Below are positions 44,525 to 54,208 of a stretch of DNA of 64,000 nt, piece after piece. Each line of letters starts with the position of its first letter. The stretch's first letter is position 1. The stretch comes from Leeuwenhoekiella polynyae. Lineage in GTDB: Bacteria > Bacteroidota > Bacteroidia > Flavobacteriales > Flavobacteriaceae. The position numbers were made by a program, and so were the translations under genes. The DNA lies in the NCBI RefSeq assembly GCF_042683665.1, contig NZ_JBHUOO010000047.1. The stretch is one strand, 5' to 3'. The notes under the pieces are model-generated. The model saw only the letters and a program-made list of their open reading frames with translations, did no database searches and was not told the DNA's origin.

Positions 44525-45316
44525 TTAGGAATAATTTTCCAATATTGAGTCTATATCTGCTTTTATCTCATCAGCCTGAGCACGATAATCTCCCTCAGGG
44601 AAATAATTGATTAACGTCTCATACATTTCTATTGCTTCTTCTAATCGTGGTTTGACCAATATGTTAATACTTTTTGAACCGTATTGATACTGCGAATCTA
44701 ATTTATAGAAAAATGCAGCTTCACGAAATGGTGAACCAGGGTAATCTGATAAAAAATCATCTAAAGAAGAAATCGCAGCCGGATACTGCATAATCTTATG
44801 CCATCCCTTTGCTATTTCAAAAGATTTCTTCTGCATTTTAATGCTAAGCTCTTTAATTCGCTCATTAGCATCTTCAGCATAAGGTGATTCTGGATAAGAC
44901 GTGATGAATTGCTGTAATTGAGTTAAACCTTTTTCAGTTTCAGACTGATCTAGCTGATAATTAGGAGAAAGCTCTGCATAACTCACTGCAGCTTTATATT
45001 CTGCCTCCTCTGCCTTATCAGAATCAGGATATGCCGAAACAAAACGATCAAACTGATAACCTGCTAAATAGTAATTTTCTTCTTGATACTGAGCATCTGC
45101 ATATAAAAACATGATACGCTCTGCTTGAGGTTTACCTCTATATGCAGGAACGATCTGCTCCCACAACTTTAAGGATTTACGGTATTTACCGGCATCGTAA
45201 AGCGAGTCTGCCATAGAATATTTCACTCCTGTATCTTCAGATTTGAGAGCTTTTTGATATTCACTACAAGACGCCAAAGTTATTACGGCTAATACAACTA
45301 CAATTGTTTTCTTCAT
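44525..45316 (-). CDS. bamD: Outer membrane protein assembly factor BamD
   Basis: A 263-residue lipoprotein with signal peptide MKKTIVVVLAVITLASC (lipidated Cys17). TPR-like helices follow: GVKYSMADSLYDAGKYRKSL, FLYADAQYQEENYYLAGYQF, and LDDFLSDYPGSPFREAAFFY. It is part of the BAM complex that inserts outer membrane beta-barrels. The ATG at 45316 is chosen rather than the one at 45331, since the former gives the standard signal peptide. Confidence 0.92.
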   Translation of the reverse strand: MKKTIVVVLAVITLASCSEYQKALKSEDTGVKYSMADSLYDAGKYRKSLKLWEQIVPAYRGKPQAERIMFLYADAQYQEENYYLAGYQFDRFVSAYPDSDKAEEAEYKAAVSYAELSPNYQLDQSETEKGLTQLQQFITSYPESPYAEDANERIKELSIKMQKKSFEIAKGWHKIMQYPAAISSLDDFLSDYPGSPFREAAFFYKLDSQYQYGSKSINILVKPRLEEAIEMYETLINYFPEGDYRAQADEIKADIDSILENYS

Positions 45317-45367
45317 TAAGCTTAAAAACATCGGGCAAAAATAAGGTTTTTCTAGGGATTACAAAAC

Positions 45368-46249
45368 TTAAAGACCAGTCTCGCTCAAGTATGTTGCAAT
45401 ATTTTGTTTTAAAGTTTCTGTTGCCGGAACTAAAGGCAGTCTGACACTGTCGTTACAAATCTTCTTACTTGCCAGTAAAGCTTTAATACCGGCAGGATTA
45501 CCTTCAGCAAAAATAAGATCTACGGCAGGCATTAACGTATAATGCTTCTTATATGCTTCGTTAAAATTACTTTGTAAGCCTTGCTTCATCATTTCTGAAA
45601 AAACACCGGGTAAACCTTGCGCAAGTACCGAAATCACACCATCACCACCAGCAGAAACTGTGGGTAAAGCCAGTAGATCATCTCCAGAAAGTACTAAGAA
45701 CCCATCTGGACGGTCTTTTATAAGGCGCATCATTTGAGCGAGATCACCTGCAGCTTCTTTAACTCCAATAATATTTTCTGAATTATTGGCGAGTTTAATT
45801 ACCGTTTCTGGCAAAACATTGCTACCGGTACGACCAGGAACATTATACAAAATTATAGGAAGCGGTGAAGCCTTTGCTATCGCTAAATAATGTGCATAGA
45901 TACCGGCTTGTGTAGGTCTGTTATAATAAGGTGAAACCGATAAAATCGCTTTAAAATCGGTAAAATCTCTGGTTTTAAGTTCTTCTATAAGAGCTGTGGT
46001 ATTATTCCCTCCCACTCCTAGAACTAGTGGTAATCTGCCAGCATTGACCTCAATAACCTTAGCGATAACCTTGTCTTTCTCTGCAGATGTGAGCGTAGCA
46101 TTTTCTGCTGTAGTCCCCATTACCACGAGGTAATCTACACCACCAGATATGTTATATTCAACTAGCTCACCTAAACCGTTTAGGTCTAAACTTAAGTCTT
46201 CATTAAATGGAGTTGCCAGTGCAACACCAGTCCCTTTCAATTCTTGCAT
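45368..46249 (-). CDS. dapA: 4-hydroxy-tetrahydrodipicolinate synthase
   Basis: A 293-residue TIM-barrel aldolase of lysine/diaminopimelate synthesis. GTGVALATPFNEDLSLD, VMGTTAENATLTSAEK, SVSPYYNRPTQAGIYAHY (active-site Tyr), ILYNVPGRTGSNV and IIGVKEAAGDLAQMM (Schiff-base Lys, about residue 161). It works with dapF at the other end of this window. It directly precedes bamD on the same strand. Confidence 0.95.
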   Translation of the reverse strand: MQELKGTGVALATPFNEDLSLDLNGLGELVEYNISGGVDYLVVMGTTAENATLTSAEKDKVIAKVIEVNAGRLPLVLGVGGNNTTALIEELKTRDFTDFKAILSVSPYYNRPTQAGIYAHYLAIAKASPLPIILYNVPGRTGSNVLPETVIKLANNSENIIGVKEAAGDLAQMMRLIKDRPDGFLVLSGDDLLALPTVSAGGDGVISVLAQGLPGVFSEMMKQGLQSNFNEAYKKHYTLMPAVDLIFAEGNPAGIKALLASKKICNDSVRLPLVPATETLKQNIATYLSETGL

Positions 46250-46250
46250 C

Positions 46251-46769
46251 TTAATCTATGCGATTTAATAATTTCAAATATTTCAACAGTTCGGTTTCAA
46301 ACGCTTGTACCTCTTCAGCCCTAGAATTAATGGTTAAATCATTAAAATCTACTGAGTCCGAAGAAATACCAACTTTAAATAAAGCTTTAGATTGCGCCGA
46401 AACGAAATCCAAAAATACATTTTCTGTACGGTAATAACTTATTAACACCTTAAAAGGTTTATCTATAAATTGCTGTATTTTGGAATTTCTTAAACTTCCG
46501 GAGATTGAAAAATCACTTTTACTCAAACCCAGGCAAGACTCTTTTTGGGTATGGGTTTTATCATCTGTAAAAACAACCAGCATATTATCGTCTGATTCTG
46601 TTACAAGTAAAAGCAACTCGTTTAATCTTTTCAGATTTTGAACCTCACGCAAATCAACGAGTAATCCTGCACCTACTCCTACTGAATTTTTAAAACTTTG
46701 CTTAGAATTCTTGTGAATATTCTTAACCTTAGATTTAAGCAAATTCTGTTTCCATCCATCTAAAAACAT
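46251..46769 (-). CDS. DUF6913 family protein
   Basis: A 172-residue soluble protein with FLDGWKQNLLKSKVKNIHKN, VGVGAGLLVDLREVQNLKRL, FTDDKTHTQKES and DFVSAQSKALFKVGISS. It fits the DUF6913 family found beside dapA in flavobacteria. It ends one base before the dapA start. No function is known. Confidence 0.8.
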   Translation of the reverse strand: MFLDGWKQNLLKSKVKNIHKNSKQSFKNSVGVGAGLLVDLREVQNLKRLNELLLLVTESDDNMLVVFTDDKTHTQKESCLGLSKSDFSISGSLRNSKIQQFIDKPFKVLISYYRTENVFLDFVSAQSKALFKVGISSDSVDFNDLTINSRAEEVQAFETELLKYLKLLNRID

Positions 46770-46834
46770 CTAAATTTGTTTTGCGCAAATGTAATTAATT
46801 ATCGCGCAAAGCAACTCTTTTATTTAATCAGTCA

Positions 46835-47584
46835 ATGATTCGGATTTTTCTATCTCTAGTTCTCACTATTAGCCTGCTGGGCTGCAAAGATTCTCAAGCC
46901 ACCTTAACACACATTGAAAGCCATCAACTTCCTGTCACAGACAGTATTCAAGCAAATCAGGATGTCCTGGATTATATTGCTCCTTACCGAAAACGCATAG
47001 ATGAAGAAATGAGTGCTGTGCTTGCATACGCTCCACAAAGCCTTTCAAAAAAGGAAGGTCCATACAACACTGCAATAGGTAATATGATGGCAGATGCTGT
47101 TTTTAAATTGAGCAACCCGGTGTTTAAAAAAAGAACAGGAAAAAATATTGATGCGGTTCTTCTTAATCATGGAGGAATCAGATCTACTTTAAATGCCGGT
47201 GATGTGACCATGCGATCAGCTTTTGATATTATGCCTTTTGAAAACAGCGTTGTGGTTGTAGAACTTACAAGCGACCAGGTGAATGAGATGTTTGATTATT
47301 TAAAATCAGGCACCGCTCACCCTATTTCTAATATGCAACTTGTACTCGATGAAAAAAATGAGATTAAAACCGCCACTATAAATGGAAACTCAGTCGAAAA
47401 TAGCAAAACCTATTTTATAGCGACTAACGATTATCTGCAACAAGGAGGCGACCACATGACATTTTTAAGTGAACCTTTAAGTATGGAGGTTTTAGATTAT
47501 AAAATACGTAGCATTTTAGTTGATTACTTTAAGGAGCAAGACACAATAGCACCTGTAAGAGACAATCGTTTTATAAAAGAATAG
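46835..47584 (+). CDS. 5'-nucleotidase C-terminal domain lipoprotein
   Basis: A 249-residue lipoprotein (signal peptide MIRIFLSLVLTISLLGC, Cys17). It contains only the 5'-nucleotidase C-terminal domain: NTAIGNMMADAVFKLSN, AVLLNHGGIRSTLNAGDVTM, SAFDIMPFENSVVVVELTSD, and FIATNDYLQQGGDHMTFL. It lacks the metal-binding phosphatase domain, which is encoded by the next gene 2 bp later. Together they form a two-piece UshA-type nucleotidase in reversed order. Confidence 0.88.
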   Translation: MIRIFLSLVLTISLLGCKDSQATLTHIESHQLPVTDSIQANQDVLDYIAPYRKRIDEEMSAVLAYAPQSLSKKEGPYNTAIGNMMADAVFKLSNPVFKKRTGKNIDAVLLNHGGIRSTLNAGDVTMRSAFDIMPFENSVVVVELTSDQVNEMFDYLKSGTAHPISNMQLVLDEKNEIKTATINGNSVENSKTYFIATNDYLQQGGDHMTFLSEPLSMEVLDYKIRSILVDYFKEQDTIAPVRDNRFIKE

Positions 47585-47586
47585 AT

Positions 47587-48495
47587 ATGGAAAGAAGAAA
47601 GTTTATAAAGCAAACCAGTATCGCAACTGCAGTTGTTGCCGGCACACCTAGTTTTAATCTTTTTGCTGAGACGAAAAAGTCAAAGAAAATCACGATTCTC
47701 CACACAAATGATGTACACAGTCATATTGATCCGTTTTCTCCCGAAGATGCATCTTTTCCCAATAAAGGTGGTGTTGCAAGACGCTTAACCCTAATCGAAG
47801 CAATACGCAAAGAAAATCCCAATACCTTATTATTGGATGCGGGAGATATCTTTCAAGGCACACCTTATTTTAATTTTTATGGCGGCGAACTTGAATTTAA
47901 ATTAATGAGTATGATGCAGTATGATGCTGCAACAATAGGTAATCACGATTTTGATAATGGTGTGAATGGCTTAGCTGCACAAATGCCAAATGCCAGCTTT
48001 AAAATGCTGAGTTCAAATTATGATTTTACAAACACTGCTATGGACGGTTTAACAAAACCGTATGAGATCTTTATAAAAGATGGAATTAAAATAGGCGTGT
48101 TTGGAATAGGAATACAATTAGAAGGCTTAGTAACTCCTGCACTATCTAAAGAAACTCAATATCTAGACCCCACTGAAATTTCTCAGGATATGACCCGCAT
48201 TTTAAAAGAAGAACAAAATTGTGATTTAGTCATTTGTCTCTCTCACTTAGGGTACAGCTATAAATATGATAAAATATCAGACGTCACACTCGCAAAAAAA
48301 ACTAAAAACATCGATCTGATCATAGGGGGCCACACGCACACATTTTTAGAAAAACCTACAATAGTCAAAAACGCCGCAGACGTTGATGTCATAGTGAATC
48401 AAGTAGGTTGGGCCGGAGTCAATCTGGGAAGAATAGACTTTGAGTTCGATCTTAATGGTAAAGCAACTGCAACTTCAAAAACAATTACTATCTAA
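47587..48495 (+). CDS. 5'-nucleotidase metallophosphatase domain protein, Tat-like signal
   Basis: A 302-residue exported metallophosphatase. The N-terminus MERRKFIKQTSIATAVVAGT resembles a Tat signal (RR-x-F-I-K). The calcineurin-like domain has ITILHTNDVHSHIDPF, LLDAGDIFQGTPYFNFYGGE, ATIGNHDFDNG, ICLSHLGYSYK and IIGGHTHTFLEKP, which supply the two-metal ligands. It corresponds to the N-terminal domain of UshA/5'-nucleotidase. The substrate-binding domain is in the preceding gene. It ends by a 4-bp overlap with the convergent membrane protein gene. Confidence 0.92.
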   Translation: MERRKFIKQTSIATAVVAGTPSFNLFAETKKSKKITILHTNDVHSHIDPFSPEDASFPNKGGVARRLTLIEAIRKENPNTLLLDAGDIFQGTPYFNFYGGELEFKLMSMMQYDAATIGNHDFDNGVNGLAAQMPNASFKMLSSNYDFTNTAMDGLTKPYEIFIKDGIKIGVFGIGIQLEGLVTPALSKETQYLDPTEISQDMTRILKEEQNCDLVICLSHLGYSYKYDKISDVTLAKKTKNIDLIIGGHTHTFLEKPTIVKNAADVDVIVNQVGWAGVNLGRIDFEFDLNGKATATSKTITI

Positions 48496-49214
48496 TAATC
48501 ATCATAACCTATATCTGTACGTATTTTTTCAATTCGTACATAATAGATTACTACACAAGTCTTGTGTACACATATTGCAATTTTGACACCGGTGGCAATG
48601 ATTGTTATGGGCATACTATAGGTATACACAAAAGCCAAAATAGCTTCAAGAAGTAAGCCTCCTCCTATTAGATACAAATAAACATTACTTGGGTGGCTGT
48701 TTCTCAACGGAATCAAAAAGCAGATCAGCGTAAATATTAGTAGAAATATGGCGCCAAAAACAAATAAGAATTTATTTGGAACACTATTATAATACATACT
48801 CATCAAATATATTACTGTATAAGTGCAGAATATAACTTCTATTATCGGCTGCAACACCATTTCTTTAGTGATTTTTCGCGGTCTTATTCTAAGAATAGGT
48901 ATGAATGTATATAACATAGCAGCCGCAGCAATAAAAAACGTCACAAGTATTATTGTAAAATACTTATGTACATCGGTAAGTAAGCATACCTCCCCTACAT
49001 AAGCTGAAGCCAAAAAAGCAGCTAATACGAGGTTATGTTTTTTTAAAGACTTACAATAAAACCAATAATAAATTAAATAGAAAGAAGGCTGTAAAATATA
49101 TCCTAAAGTCTGATTGATTGAAGAAGTGAAAATAAATACTATACAGCAAAAAATACCCAGATACAAAATTTGTGAAGGTCCGGGTGTATAAAAATCAGTA
49201 TTTATTTCTCTCAT
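48492..49214 (-). CDS. Multi-pass membrane protein A (YhhN-like)
   Basis: A 240-residue protein with about eight hydrophobic segments. The pattern LIYYWFYCKSLKKHN, then VGEVCLLTDVHKYFTIILVT, then LYTFIPILRIRP matches that of the next gene (49328-50017), so they are paralogs. The layout is reminiscent of the YhhN/TMEM86 lysoplasmalogenase family, but I cannot confirm the conserved residues. Function unknown. Confidence 0.65.
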   Translation of the reverse strand: MREINTDFYTPGPSQILYLGIFCCIVFIFTSSINQTLGYILQPSFYLIYYWFYCKSLKKHNLVLAAFLASAYVGEVCLLTDVHKYFTIILVTFFIAAAAMLYTFIPILRIRPRKITKEMVLQPIIEVIFCTYTVIYLMSMYYNSVPNKFLFVFGAIFLLIFTLICFLIPLRNSHPSNVYLYLIGGGLLLEAILAFVYTYSMPITIIATGVKIAICVHKTCVVIYYVRIEKIRTDIGYDDY

Positions 49215-49327
49215 CTATTTTTAACTATGCTCAAGGACACTAATAAATAAGGTCGTAAATAACTAAAAAAAATTAACAATTAATAATATTACTTATGTTA
49301 AAGTGTTGAGTTAACACGTCTTTTCTT

Positions 49328-50017
49328 TCAGAAGTATTCCTCTTTAGAACATAATATTTTATCAAGGTTAATCAAATACCAAACTAAAAAAATCTTTAGC
49401 AAAAACATTGAGATCAGAGAAAGATATAGAATTATAGAGTTTGACCATAAAAACTCATATATAAACATTGTAGGAGCCATCACAGCCATAGAACCTCCTA
49501 TAAAATACAAAGCAAAATTATCTGGATGCTTGTCTTTAGCTGGCATAATTGAGCAAAAGAAAATCCAAACTAACAATGCCACTAAAGCCGGAAAAAAAAT
49601 ATAATAATTTGGCAAATTCTTAAACACCATTAAAATCAATTCCCAAAAAATAAAAAGTATTCCTAATAAACCAAGAAATGGCCTTATCAAATCACTCCAA
49701 TCAGTTTTAAAATTTGTTCGCTTAACAAGTGGCCAAATATGATAAAGCATAGAAAATGTAGCCAAACAATAACAAGTTAAGATCAAAAAAAAATATTTGC
49801 TGAAATCAATTAAGAAAAACACCTCATTAATCAACTCACAAGTCAGGTAAAAAAGCAAGAAGTAATTATGCTTTTTTACATTGGCAACATAAAAACTATA
49901 GATTAAAAAAACACAAACAGGTCTTAAATATATTGAAAGATTAAAATGAAAACCTATTAATAGGATTTCAATAACTCCAGCAAATATATATAAGTACACT
50001 AAGTATTTAAACTTCAT
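49328..50017 (-). CDS. Multi-pass membrane protein B (YhhN-like)
   Basis: A 229-residue protein with about eight hydrophobic segments. LIYSFYVANVKKHN, INEVFFLIDFSKYFFLILTC and MLYHIWPLVKRTNF align with the downstream paralog (KKHN, E-x3-L-x-D-x2-KYF, MLY). Strongly AT-rich coding with many Phe/Ile/Leu. The pair probably arose by tandem duplication. Function unknown; YhhN-like is a tentative label. Confidence 0.65.
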   Translation of the reverse strand: MKFKYLVYLYIFAGVIEILLIGFHFNLSIYLRPVCVFLIYSFYVANVKKHNYFLLFYLTCELINEVFFLIDFSKYFFLILTCYCLATFSMLYHIWPLVKRTNFKTDWSDLIRPFLGLLGILFIFWELILMVFKNLPNYYIFFPALVALLVWIFFCSIMPAKDKHPDNFALYFIGGSMAVMAPTMFIYEFLWSNSIILYLSLISMFLLKIFLVWYLINLDKILCSKEEYF

Positions 50018-50210
50018 ATAATCGGGGCTTATTCTAATCTAAATAATTTGATTGAATAGAGGTTCTTGTAATTTAAAAGAATTATTATTTAAGATGATTT
50101 ATTTAAAATCAAACTGCAAAATAAAATACTCAACTATAGTTGATTAACGTGATTTCAAACACCTTGCAAAGGTTTTTACAAGTATTAAATATTTTATTTT
50201 GATTTTCGAC

Positions 50211-52202
50211 TTATAGCATTATGAGAAATTCATCTTCAGAAATAATAGGAACATTCAATTTTTCGGCTTTTTCTAATTTACTAGGCCCCATATTTTCACC
50301 AGCAACTAGGAAATTTGTTTTTGAAGAAATACTTCCGGAAGCCTTTCCACCGTTATCTTCAATCATTTTTTTAAGTTCTGTTCTGGAAACTTTGGTAAAA
50401 ACACCCGAAATAACAAAAGTCTTTCCTTTAAGTTTTTCAGTTTGATTCTCAAGTACTGAAGCATCGAGTTCTAATTGCAACCCCTTCTCTTTTAAACGAC
50501 TTACAAGGTTTCTGTTTTCATTTTCAGCAAAAAAGGAAACGACACTCTGCGCGATACGCTCACCTATCTCATCAACCGCAACTAATTCCTCTTCAGATGC
50601 AGCTTCTAAAGCTTCTATATTTTTAAAATGCTTAGCCAGTTTTCGAGCTACAGTTTCACCAACGTATCTAATACCCAAGCCAAATAGAACGCGCTCAAAC
50701 GGTACTTTCATTGAAGTTCCAATACCCTTTATCAAATTATCTGCAGATTTCTCTGCCATGCGCTCTAATGGTAAAATTTGCTCTTTTTTCAAATCGTATA
50801 GATCTGCGTAACTCTGAATCAATCCTTCGTTTACAAGCAGAGCAACAGTTTCTCCTCCAAGCCCTTCTATGTCCATTGCTTTTCGAGAGATAAAATGTTG
50901 AATACGACCGATAATCTGCGGCGGACATCCAATATCATTAGGACAATAGTGTTGCGCCTCACCTTCCTGACGGATTAATTCTGTATCACATTCAGGACAA
51001 TTGGTTATGTAAACTGTAGGCTCAGAATCTGGATTCCGCTTTTCAAAATCAACACCCACTATTTTTGGTATAATCTCCCCCCCTTTTTCAACATAAACGT
51101 GATCTCCTTCACGTATGTCTAATTTTTCAATCTGATCTGCATTATGCAAAGAAGCTCGCTTTACAATGGTTCCGGCAAGTTGAACCGGGTCTAGGTTTGC
51201 TACCGGTGTAATTGCACCAGTACGCCCAACTTGATAAGTAATTTTCTCCAGAACAGTTTCTGCTTGCTCAGTCTTAAACTTATAAGCCATCGCCCATCTG
51301 GGAGCTTTTGCAGTAAAACCCAATTCTTCTTGTTGCTGAAAACTATTCACTTTAATCACAACACCATCAGTCTCATAAGGCAAGTCGTGACGATGCTCGT
51401 CCCAATAATTTAAAAACTCAAAAGTCTCTGCAGTTGAAGCCGTTTTTTTAGCTACATCCGGAACTTTAAACCCCCAAGAGCGGGCTTTTTCTAAACTTTC
51501 AAACTGACTTTTTATATTCAGGTTTTCTCCTACAATACTATACAATAAGCAATCTAAAGGTCTCTTAGAAACCTCTGAACTATCCTGAAGCTTCAAACTC
51601 CCGGAAGCTGTATTTCTGGGGTTACTATAAGGTTCCTCACCAGCTTCTACGCGTTCTGCATTCATCTGCACAAAACCGGCCAATGGCAAAACAATCTCTC
51701 CTCTAATATCAAATTTAGCCGGGAAATCTCCTTTTAATTTTAAGGGTACGCTTCGTATAGTTTTCACATTATTAGTAACATCATCACCCTGCACACCATC
51801 ACCACGCGTGACCGCACGTACGAGTTCTCCATTCTCATAAGTAAGACTTATAGAAGCCCCGTCATACTTTAATTCACATACATATTCTACCTCACCGTCA
51901 ACTAATTTTTTAAGGCGCGTTTCCCAATCTTCTAAATCTTCCTGAGAATAACTATTAGCTAAAGAATACATGCGTGACTCATGTTTTACCGTCGCAAAGT
52001 TCTTAGTGATCTGACCTCCCACTCGAAGCGTTGGCGAATTAGCATCATAAAACTCCGGATGTTTTTCTTCTAACGCTTGTAATTCTTTTAATTTTTGATC
52101 AAATGTATAATCGTCAATCTCAGGCTTATCCAAAACGTAATAATTATAATTATGGCGTCTGAGTTCTTCGCGTAAAACCTGTATCTTTTCTTGGGTAGTC
52201 AT
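50211..52202 (-). CDS. ligA: NAD-dependent DNA ligase
   Basis: A 663-residue ligase. Domain Ia has NYYVLDKPEIDDYTFD, and the adenylation site is CELKYDGASISLTY (KxDG, with Lys near residue 111). Then the OB fold, a four-Cys zinc finger (CPECDTELIRQEGEAQHYCP, GCPP), the HhH domain, and a C-terminal BRCT domain (KLKGKTFVISGVFTKVSRTE, then LVAGENMGPSKLEKAEKL). It seals nicks in replication and repair. Confidence 0.97.
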   Translation of the reverse strand: MTTQEKIQVLREELRRHNYNYYVLDKPEIDDYTFDQKLKELQALEEKHPEFYDANSPTLRVGGQITKNFATVKHESRMYSLANSYSQEDLEDWETRLKKLVDGEVEYVCELKYDGASISLTYENGELVRAVTRGDGVQGDDVTNNVKTIRSVPLKLKGDFPAKFDIRGEIVLPLAGFVQMNAERVEAGEEPYSNPRNTASGSLKLQDSSEVSKRPLDCLLYSIVGENLNIKSQFESLEKARSWGFKVPDVAKKTASTAETFEFLNYWDEHRHDLPYETDGVVIKVNSFQQQEELGFTAKAPRWAMAYKFKTEQAETVLEKITYQVGRTGAITPVANLDPVQLAGTIVKRASLHNADQIEKLDIREGDHVYVEKGGEIIPKIVGVDFEKRNPDSEPTVYITNCPECDTELIRQEGEAQHYCPNDIGCPPQIIGRIQHFISRKAMDIEGLGGETVALLVNEGLIQSYADLYDLKKEQILPLERMAEKSADNLIKGIGTSMKVPFERVLFGLGIRYVGETVARKLAKHFKNIEALEAASEEELVAVDEIGERIAQSVVSFFAENENRNLVSRLKEKGLQLELDASVLENQTEKLKGKTFVISGVFTKVSRTELKKMIEDNGGKASGSISSKTNFLVAGENMGPSKLEKAEKLNVPIISEDEFLIML

Positions 52203-52251
52203 ATACTGAAAATCTGTATTTAATCTTGGGAAGTTGATATTTAGTTGAAAA

Positions 52252-52842
52252 CTAAGTATTCTCTGGTTTCAAAAACTTTGAATTCAAATTGGGTTCAAAA
52301 TTTTTCATTTTCTCTAATAGCTTTTCCACATTGGCATCTTCAATCAAGAGTTCGCGGTTTTCCTGTTTTAGAAACCCACGAGTAACCATCTCATCAAGCA
52401 TTGCAATTAAATGATCATAAAAACCATTTGTATTAAGCAAACCTATAGGTTTATGATGCAAGCCCAACTGGCTCCACGTAATGATTTCAAAAAGCTCTTC
52501 AAACGTACCAAAACCTCCCGGAAGCGTTATAAAGCCATCGCTCATCTCTTGCATTTTTAGTTTGCGCTCGTGCATATTATCAGTAGTTACGAGCTGATCA
52601 AGACCGGGATGTACAATTTCCCTGGTTTTCAAGAACCCGGGAATAATCCCGACTGCTTTTCCGTTATTTGATAAACATGATTGCGCAACACGCCCCATGA
52701 TTCCCAATTGAGAACCTCTGTAAATAAGGGTGATTTCGTGTTTCGCAAGCTTAGCACCCAATATCTCTGATTGATTTATAATTTCTGGATCATTGCCTTC
52801 ACTGCTTCCGCAGAAAACACAAATAGAATTTAAAATTTTCAT
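52252..52842 (-). CDS. LOG/TIGR00730 family Rossmann protein
   Basis: A 196-residue protein with the LOG (lysine decarboxylase-like) motifs: ICVFCGSSEGNDPE, LIYRGSQLGIMGRVAQSCLS, IIPGFLKTREIVHPGLDQ and the catalytic PGGFGTFEELFEIITW. Family members hydrolyse cytokinin-type or other nucleoside monophosphates. The start overlaps prmC by 4 bp. Confidence 0.92.
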   Translation of the reverse strand: MKILNSICVFCGSSEGNDPEIINQSEILGAKLAKHEITLIYRGSQLGIMGRVAQSCLSNNGKAVGIIPGFLKTREIVHPGLDQLVTTDNMHERKLKMQEMSDGFITLPGGFGTFEELFEIITWSQLGLHHKPIGLLNTNGFYDHLIAMLDEMVTRGFLKQENRELLIEDANVEKLLEKMKNFEPNLNSKFLKPENT

Positions 52843-53690
52843 GTACGTTTTGCTTTTAGCATTCTGGGTTTTCCCGCAAAATCATTTCGTAATTCTACGT
52901 TTTTAAACCCACTATTTTTAACTAGCTCTAGCGTTTCATCTCCTAAATACTCATTGATTTCAAAATACAAAATTCCGTTTTGTTTTAAGCTCTGAAATGC
53001 CAGAGTTGCTATTTTTTTATAGAAAATTAACGCATTGTCATCTGCGACAAAAAGAGCCTCGTGAGGCTCATAATTAAGCACATTAGATTGTATTTCTACC
53101 TTTTCCAGATTTCTCACATATGGCGGATTTGAAACAATAACATCATAGCTTTGCTCTAGACCACCTGTTGAAAGTATATCTTGCTCTATCCAATTAATTT
53201 TAACTGAGTTGAGCGCTGCATTATCCTTTGCTATCGCTAAGGCTTTAGTCGAAAAATCAATCGCGCTAACCGATGCCTGAGTTATTAATTTAGCCAGGCT
53301 CACAGCAATTGCTCCACTGCCGGTACCAATATCTAGAATTGAAATAGAAGCATTATTCTTTTTAAAATCCTGATAAACCCAGTCTACTAATTCTTCAGTT
53401 TCCGGTCTGGGAATAAGCACTCCTGAAGCAACTTTAATAGGAAAACCATAAAATTCAGTCTCACCGATTATGTACTGTAAAGGTTCGTGCTTTTTCAGTT
53501 TTAAAAGCGCTTCATTGAATAGTTCTAATTCTGCTTCCGTCAATTCCTTATTCAAACTTATAGGAATCTGAACAGGTTGCATCCCGAGAAACTTTTCGGC
53601 GAAAGACTTAAAAAAAGTCACACACTCCTCCAGAGGATATAAATCAGCTAATTGCTTATAAAAATAAGTTCGGTATTCGCCTAATATCAT
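52839..53690 (-). CDS. prmC: Release factor glutamine N5-methyltransferase
   Basis: A 283-residue SAM methyltransferase that modifies the GGQ motif of peptide release factors. The N-terminal helical domain leads to LIPRPETEELVDWVY, the SAM site ILDIGTGSGAIAVSLAKL and the catalytic NPPY in DVIVSNPPYVRNLEKVEI. It follows the GNAT gene on the same strand. Confidence 0.95.
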   Translation of the reverse strand: MILGEYRTYFYKQLADLYPLEECVTFFKSFAEKFLGMQPVQIPISLNKELTEAELELFNEALLKLKKHEPLQYIIGETEFYGFPIKVASGVLIPRPETEELVDWVYQDFKKNNASISILDIGTGSGAIAVSLAKLITQASVSAIDFSTKALAIAKDNAALNSVKINWIEQDILSTGGLEQSYDVIVSNPPYVRNLEKVEIQSNVLNYEPHEALFVADDNALIFYKKIATLAFQSLKQNGILYFEINEYLGDETLELVKNSGFKNVELRNDFAGKPRMLKAKRT

Positions 53691-54173
53691 CTACTTTAAA
53701 TCTTTAAGCATATGAACGGGGCAAGCATTATGACCCGTGCATCCCATTGGTCCGTCGATGTAATAAAAACCGGTTTTCTTATAGAGTTTCTGGGCGGCTT
53801 CCATATACGGCATCGTCTCTATATAAACTTGTTCAAAACCTGATTTTAATGCAAATTCGAGACACGTATTCATGAGCTGTTTCCCTACACCCCGCCCCCT
53901 CAACTCTGAAGAAACATACATTTTCTGCAGCTCGCAAACAGGTCCATCATAATTGGCTAATGCTGCAATACCTGCACCTCCTAAAATTGCACCATCTTGT
54001 TCTACCACAAAATACTGCGCATTTGTTTCAGCATAAGTTTCATACATGCAATCTAAAGCCTTGTCCTCGTATGCAGTACCTACTTTAGGTACGCCCATTT
54101 CAACTAAAATAGCTCTTAGAACAGTTGCTAAATTCACATTATCAGCATGTTCTACTGGTCTAATTTGTAGCAT
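53691..54173 (-). CDS. GNAT N-acetyltransferase
   Basis: A 160-residue GNAT protein. FVVEQDGAILGGAGIAALAN, LQKMYVSSELRGRGVGKQLM (acetyl-CoA pyrophosphate loop R-x2-G-x-G) and VYIETMPYMEAAQKLYKKTG. The C-terminus GCTGHNACPVHMLKDL contains His and Cys residues. Substrate not evident. It ends exactly at the prmC start. Confidence 0.9.
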   Translation of the reverse strand: MLQIRPVEHADNVNLATVLRAILVEMGVPKVGTAYEDKALDCMYETYAETNAQYFVVEQDGAILGGAGIAALANYDGPVCELQKMYVSSELRGRGVGKQLMNTCLEFALKSGFEQVYIETMPYMEAAQKLYKKTGFYYIDGPMGCTGHNACPVHMLKDLK

Positions 54174-54208
54174 CGATTTTCTTACTTTTTAATGGTACTT
54201 TTGAGTTT

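Noticed and set aside
50018..50210. Regulatory element in the 193-bp spacer upstream of the membrane paralogs
   Set aside because: AT-rich with no clear hairpin, repeat or promoter match; left unannotated.
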